A model generated the notes under the pieces. It saw only the letters and a program-made list of their open reading frames with translations. It did no database searches and had not been told where the DNA came from. This document shows, piece by piece, positions 58,570 through 64,000 of a stretch of DNA of 64,000 nt. The stretch comes from Mesostigma viride (Eukaryota; Streptophyta; Mesostigmatophyceae; Mesostigmatales; Mesostigmataceae), in NCBI GenBank assembly GCA_009746045.1, contig RPFO01000231.1, forward strand, positions 346,388 through 410,387, in the 5' to 3' direction. The position numbers were made by a program, and so were the translations under genes. Numbering within the stretch: position 1 is the stretch's first letter; every line of letters starts with the position of its first letter.

Positions 58570-61500
58570 TCAGCCGGGAAGCCACCCCGTGATTCCCGCG
58601 ACGCTGACCACCCCCTCCTTGACCGTGACCTTGATCCGGTGCTCCCCCACAGGGCACGCCGCGTCCCCGTCTGCCGGAATAACTGCATGCATCGGTGCCC
58701 GCAGGCCCTTGTCTGGCCTCGAGACCGCCTTGAGCACGTACCCATTCTCGTGGCACAGTGAGTCCTCGACCACGCTTGGGCGGCTTTTATCCCACTGGAT
58801 GTAGAACATGCTGGGGACCGCCGCCTCGCACAGGAGGACCAGGTACACGTCGTGGCGCGTGTCGGGGACGCAGGTGGTCATGCTGGCGCCCGCGCGACGC
58901 GAGACCCACGCCCGCATCGGCTCGTCGGACGACCCGCCCGCGTAGTTCACCGCGGTCCAGCTCCCTGGGGGGTCCATTACCGCGGGCACAAACACCTGCG
59001 TCTGGCCCGTCCCGAAGGCGACCGGGGACGGGAGGAAGATCCCCGAGCTCCCCTCCCCCCGGTTCGTTTTTTTGTTGCCCCCAGGAGCGATGGCTCCCAC
59101 CCCACCGTAGGGGCCCGACTGGAAGTGGGCGTTGCGACAAAACGTGCCGCGCTTGCTGCCGACGACTGTCCCGTCCCGGGCCACCACGCTCTCAAACATG
59201 TGCGCGACGGGCCGGATCGGCGACCGCAGCGCCGCCACCTGACGGACCGCCGAGAACGTGCGCGTCCGGTACACCTGCTGCGTCAGGTGCGCGCACGAGG
59301 GAACCCCGCCCAGCACGCACGCCTCGTGGATCAGCAGCTGAAGCATGCCGGCCACGTACCGGTGCCCCACCGGGCTCAGTGGCCCCCCCATGAGGTCAAT
59401 ATGGGCCCCCAAGTGGAAATCCTCGCGCGCGTCGCCGTCCTTGACCCAAGTGTCCGGCTGGAAAAACGTGCTCCGGAGGACCTTGTACGCGGCGGCCGTG
59501 GTCGAGCTACGGCCGGGCCCCGCGGACGCCCCCCCCCGCCCCCCCCCAAGGAGCCCCGCTTGGAGGGCGTTACACCCATACACAGGAATGGGTGGTCGAA
59601 GCTTATCACGGGGATGTCGTAGTGGGCAGCCACTCGCGTGATCGACCTTCTGGCGTCCGCACCGAAGAATATCTGCGGGCCGGTGGACGATGACGAGGAG
59701 GAGGAGGATGATGAAGAGGTAGGGCCCACGAGCCGCGCCAACTGGGGCGGCGTGACGGCGGAGGAAGATAGCGAGGCCGCGGAGAGACGGGACCTGACGC
59801 CCCGGATCTCGTTCATGAGAGCCTCGCCCGACATGAGGTTCACGACCACCACCGCGACAAACAGCTTCCGCGTGAGCACCTTCCGTATCAACCCCTCCAG
59901 GTACACGGGCGAGTGACCGATGATCGAGTCCAACCACCCGTACTCCAAGATGAAGATCTCGGGCGTGTCGGGGGGGTCCGGGTGCTGGCGAGCCGCAGAG
60001 GACCCTCGCCGCCCCCCCCCCTTGGCACTCATGGCCGCCAGCTGTACGGCGGCCCGGCTCGCCTGCCGGCTCTCCAGCTCCTCGCGCATACAGAACACGG
60101 AGAGGACCGACGTGCACCCTGACGCGGCTAGGTTCAGCTCGGTGATGGCCACCCCGCTGCCCAGCTGCTCCGATAACGACTTGACAAAGCGGGACGAGAA
60201 ACGGCCCAGAGGGCTCGGTGACCCCTTCCCGGCCGCAGCGCTACCCCCCAGGACGACCACGTGGAGCCGGCCCAGCCCCTTGGCCTCTGTGAGGACGGCT
60301 TGCATGCGGATAAGCACGTCCTGTCGCTTGGCCTTCCCACCAAACCCCTCAACCAAGGTATCGTGCGCATGGTCCTTTGCGAGCAGGCAGGGCTGGGGGG
60401 TTGATGAGCCGGCCACTTCGGACCGCTCGCCAGATCTGCCAACCCCCCCGAATTCGCCGACGGGTCGGGATGACGAGAACGAAGACGCGGATGGACCCGG
60501 GTAAGGGCCCAAAGAGGAGGCTGGATTCGAATAAGGGAGCGAGAGGGGCCGGCGATGCCTCTGCCGGGCGTCGTGGAAGTTGCGGACGTGAGCATTACGA
60601 GTGCGTTGGTTGCTACCCGCCGAGGGGATGGGCGGGTCGGGGTCGGTGGGACCGACGAAGCAGGCGGAGGAGTGTTCGGGGATGCGGGGGAACACGCCAC
60701 CCGCGCACGCGGACCCTGCACGCACCTGCCACATGTCCTGCGCGGCCGTGTGCTCGTTGCCACCCCCGTCTGCGTCGCTGTCCGCGAACCCATCCTCCGA
60801 CGCCTCCAGGTCCTCCCAGTCAGGGTGCACGGAGCCCCCGCCGCGCACACGTGGCATCTTGAGGCAGCGCCGCATCGCCCAGTCGGCGCCGGGGGGGCAG
60901 GACCGTTTCCGGAGGTCGATGGACGCGTCGCAGGCGGTCACAGATGCCAGGTGGCCGAACCGGGGGTCGACAGACGTCAGATCGGGCTCCGAGCGGTGCA
61001 ACTGGAGGTCTTCCCCCGATGCGCCCAACCCCAGGTGGAAGAGTACCGTCGTGCCTGGTTTTAGCCGCACCGACCGGACCTCGAAATGGAGCAAGTGGGA
61101 CAGGTCGTCGAGGTAGCAGCCGAGCGCCACGTAGCTGCCTTGGTAGTTTGGGCGCTCGAAGAGTACTAGCAGCTCCTCACCGTCACGCAGGGAGGGGCCA
61201 TGACGGGCGGCAGGGCCGTGCCTCCTCCTGGCTGACGCCACCGCGTGCTCCTGGTAGACGGTGATGCCCACGACCGCGAAACAAACGAGCAAGAAAGTGG
61301 CCCCCGCGAGGGCCATCTTTAACGTGGCGCGCTCGGACGCCGTGAGCGAGGGCAGCCGTGGCGCAAGCTTATGAGGCGCAAGCTTATGCTGCCAGCCGCG
61401 CAGGCGCGAGAGAAAGGAGACCGGGGGGGGCCCGTCCGGGGGTGCCCCTGGCCCGGCTAGCTCCGACAACAACGGATGGGGCGCATCATCCGGGCGATCG

Positions 61501-61820
61501 GAACCATGGTCCGAGGCATGAGCAAGGGCAGGGAAGGAGGTGCCATCGGCCGGGTGGTGGCCGTCGTCGTGGACGGAACCGCGGGCGGGATGAGGCGTGG
61601 ACCGTTGGCTCGCAGCGTGCTGGCGATCGTCACGGTCGGCGGCCACCGTGCCGGCCCCGTCTGGGCTCGGGGAGGCAGGATGCGGCTGCGGCTGCGGCCG
61701 CGGCTCAAGCAGCGGGTCGGGCTCCATGACGTAACGGTCGGCGCCGCGCAGCACGGTGGGGGTGACCCGCAGCTGCCGCGGCGTCAGGAAGGGCTTGGCG
61801 ATGGGCGGGTCGTGTTCCAT
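58570..61820 (-). CDS. Type II membrane protein with betagamma-crystallin-like and SGNH-hydrolase-like domains (frame break)
   Basis: Met 61,820 opens a Pro/Asp-rich cytosolic-type N-terminus. One membrane span lies at about residues 168-189 (L-A-G-A-T-F-L-L-V-C-F-A-V-V-G-I). Residues 215-300 resemble two Greek-key motifs (F-E-R-P-N-Y-Q-G-S-Y; V-R-S-V-R-L-K-P-G; then a second half ending L-A-S-V-T-A). An SGNH-like domain follows: G-G-S at about 525-527, an Asn block (E-L-N-L-A-A-S-G) near 563, and L-E-Y-G-W-L-D near 625. Reading shifts in the G/C run at about 59,528-59,547, or over a short intron there, to the frame ending at 58,570. That frame supplies the D-x-x-x-P-x-G-H-R-Y block. The SGNH family includes esterases and polysaccharide O-acetyl-transferring enzymes. 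Inference: a Golgi or surface glycan-modifying enzyme. Substrate unknown. Confidence 0.65.
59520..59575 (-). other. Frame break in the SGNH-like gene at C/G homopolymers
   Basis: Two C-runs of about nine bases each on the plus strand, separated by a single G, lie where the upstream frame loses and the downstream frame gains family-like sequence. A GT-AG span of about 67 nt (59,573 to 59,507) exists but does not join the two frames in phase. Confidence 0.7.
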
Positions 61821-63487
61821 GGCAGCCCGAAACGCTCCGATGAGGCGGTGCTAATGCTCCGACGCCATGTAAAGCCAGTAATGGTCACGCAACTGTATTT
61901 GCTCGCCCGACTGCAGAAAAAAGCACGAGTTTAACGGGACTAAAACCTTCGCAGGTTGTCGCCATTACTCCAACAGCAATGCTCAGCTCGCGACCAAGTA
62001 GGGTGAGCTTCAGAGATCCAACGTCATGGGGGCATTGCCGAAAGGATAGATCCTCAGTGCTACCTGCCACAATATGTCACGCTGTCATCACGCCTACCCT
62101 TCGATTGCCCCACATCAAGTTTGTTTCGTTGCACATTCGCTAACGCGCATTGCATGGAATTATGTGTGCTTCGGCTCACTACCGACCTTCCCACTTGCGA
62201 TGGTCTCCCACTCGCCAGCAAACATGGCCACGCGGAAACACATGCCTCCATGCGCTGCTTATTGCGGTGTCCTTGAACAGGAAGCTGTGTGCAATTTGCG
62301 TCAGCCATGCATTAACACTGATCCGGGCAGGCGGCCATGAAAGGATGGTACTTGGTTGTCCTGACCGTCAGGCGTGATCTTCCATCAAACGCCATTAAAT
62401 TCTTACGTACTGTCGAGGACCGAACATTGATACCCAATTGTGTACTACCATCTTGACTAGCGCGTCTTGTTGTCGCATGTTTGTCCGGTCAGGGAGCTAA
62501 TAGTGGTAGTTGACTTTTCCAGTCAGGACATTTCTTTAATTCATCTCTACATACTTGCAGTAGAGATGTTTTGTTGACTACCGTAGATGTTGTGAGTTGT
62601 GACCGTCCTGAAAGGGACCATCGCGTCACCTCTTCGGGAACCCTGGCCTCTTTACGGATATCTCATGTCACCTTCGCAGGGCAATTGCACGGGCCTGCGT
62701 GGCTGGGTCAACGCCTCAACGGCCCAGCCTGGCCCAGCAGTGGCTCTGTCAGACAGCACTCACTCTCTCACAGCAGGTGTGACTTGGTCCTGGAAAGTTT
62801 TCGAGGCGTTACGGCCTTGTTACAGCCTGTACGGTCAAACTGAATACTTCCGCCACGTGGACAGTACCTAGCCTCGCCAACCGCGGGACACCAGTCCTGG
62901 CCGGAACTACTGTTGGCAACTCCCTGTAGACATACATACTGGTCCTTGGGTCTTTGGCCATGGTTTGGCTACTGTACTGTACTGTACAGTACAGTACCAG
63001 GACTGTACAGCCAAATGCTGTACAGTACAGTAGCACCGATGTTACTGTATGAGAATTTCCATACAAAAAAACATGCAAAAAAATATGAATTTCGTCCAGT
63101 AGTTGAGCACAACACGTTACAAAGGGGGGGCTAGGGGGGGTGTAAAACTCAACTCAGTTAACTCGACAGTTGAGCACACGCAAGCTGGCCTAATACAGTG
63201 AGTTTATTAGTGAAGCCAGAATGAAAAAACTTGGAACATATCTACCTACATGAAAGACCATGTATAATGATAATCATGTATAATGACTGCGGTGCCTGTT
63301 GGCTATGGAACGGGCGTTAGATACTTTGACCGGTGCTTTGACTATGCATGGACAATCTGCTTTCAGGAGCAGATCATCATCCCGGGGCCACTGGTGGGGT
63401 TTACCCATTTCGAAAACGAGCTCTTCTGGATAGCCAGGCGGTTGGGTAATCGGATCTCTAAGGATTTCTAAGAATAATTGTTAGTTC
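61821..63487. other. Intergenic region between divergent genes
   Basis: No gene recognised. The two flanking genes point away from each other, so both promoters should lie here, but no promoter element was assigned. A GTACTGT-rich inverted repeat lies at 62,968-63,034. Confidence 0.5.
62968..63034. repeat. GTAC-rich palindrome and inverted repeat
   Basis: 62,974-62,997 is a perfect 24-bp palindrome built from CTGTA units. In addition 62,968-62,982 pairs with 63,020-63,034 (GCTACTGTACTGTAC and its complement). It can form a hairpin or cruciform. Confidence 0.85.
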
Positions 63488-63957
63488 ATGCCTACGTTTC
63501 GGATGGAGCAGTGCAAAAGCTGCCGTTTTGCATGGGCCACAGATTTTGTCCCTTCATTCCGGGCGCCACGTGCAGCTAGGAATGCATGTGCGTCTCAGCG
63601 CAACAAAGTTGGCTATTCTTGCTCCGCAATTCTGCCCAAGCAAGAAACTCGAACAACTGAGAACTCCATTCCGGTGCCTTATCCATTGGATTGGGATTTC
63701 AGGCTGGAGACCCGCGAATCATGCCAGCTGGCCTCTGTGAAGTACCCAGCGCTTCGAGACCTGTTTGACTCCGGGGAACTTGTTTGCCTGGAACGGCCGG
63801 CAGACTATCAAGAGCGGCGAGATGACGGCTACCTTGAGCCCCAGACTATTTTCCTCCTGGGAACATGCCACGTCAGCAATAGATCCGCAGACGCCGCACG
63901 TCGCGTGATCAATGCCGTGAAGCCGGAAAGCGTGGTAGTTGAGCTCTGCAGGAGCAG
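63488..63957 (+). CDS. TraB-domain protein, first exon (gene continues beyond window)
   Basis: Met 63,488 begins an N-terminus of about 90 residues rich in Arg, Ser and Cys, resembling an organelle-targeting peptide. An alternative Met lies 5 codons downstream. From about residue 117 it reads I-F-L-L-G-T-C-H-V-S, then D-A-A-R-R-V-I and V-K-P-E-S-V-V-V-E-L-C-R-S-R. This matches the start of the TraB/PrgY/GumN family (G-T-x-H-V-S and E-L-C-x-x-R motifs, candidates for metal or active-site residues). The exon ends in phase 2 at 63,957 before donor GTGCGTAGG. Plant homologues are membrane-associated; some sit at mitochondrial or ER contacts. The rest of the domain lies outside the window. Confidence 0.85.
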
Positions 63958-64000
63958 GTGCGTAGGGCCGCATTGATTCCCTTGGCACTGCCTTCAGAAA

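Noticed and set aside
59507..59573. Short GT-AG intron explaining the frame break in the SGNH-like gene
   Set aside because: The donor is phase 0 and the acceptor would need phase 2. A homopolymer length change is simpler, though cDNA is needed to exclude an intron with other borders.

Overview
The window looks like nuclear DNA of a green alga or streptophyte relative. It has spliced genes with GT-AG introns and a recurring GTGCGTGG-type donor. It has a root-cap/LEA-type secreted domain known from the green lineage, a plant-like TraB-domain gene, and dense nested Ty3-type and APE-type LINE retrotransposons. The species is not identifiable from the sequence alone.

Layout. (1) 1.19-35.58 kb, plus strand: one large gene. 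Thirteen small exons, each a multiple of 3 and bounded by phase-1 introns, each encode one four-cysteine repeat of about 28 residues. They are followed by a 728-nt exon and a last exon that together carry a SEA-like segment and a root-cap/VWD-like domain ending at 35,578. The first exon is not visible. The introns hold a TIR element with internal tandem arrays, a 20-bp minisatellite, a 419-bp direct repeat and two copies of a palindrome-headed repeat. (2) 24,070-33,585: a very young LTR retrotransposon (LTRs 668/669 nt, TSD CTGTT) lies antisense in the intron before the 728-nt exon. It encodes gag, a protease and a separate small RNase H1/viroplasmin-type (hybrid-binding) protein. No reverse transcriptase or integrase could be found, so it looks non-autonomous. 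(3) 35,720-45,970: a degraded relative of that element. Its 3' LTR is split by a complete chromovirus (36,468-45,768, TSD GCGTT) with gag, protease, RT/RNase H, integrase, chromodomain and an extra downstream ORF. (4) About 45,970-55,340: a cluster of APE-type LINE copies with hairpin 3' UTRs and (TTAA)n tails. It includes one near-full-length but frameshifted copy, several 5'-truncated copies with clear target duplications, and a small SINE-like insert that shares a LINE 3' end. (5) 55.37-56.22 kb: a large inverted repeat, then gene-poor sequence. (6) 58,570-61,820, minus strand: a type II membrane protein with a betagamma-crystallin-like segment and an SGNH-hydrolase-like domain, broken at a G/C homopolymer. 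(7) 63,488 to the end, plus strand: first exon of a TraB-domain gene.

The three host genes show no operon-like relation. Most of the window is repeat-driven: a LINE nested in a LINE, an LTR element in a relic LTR, and a young LTR element in an intron. Many coding breaks fall in or next to short homopolymer runs, so some may be consensus errors rather than decay.
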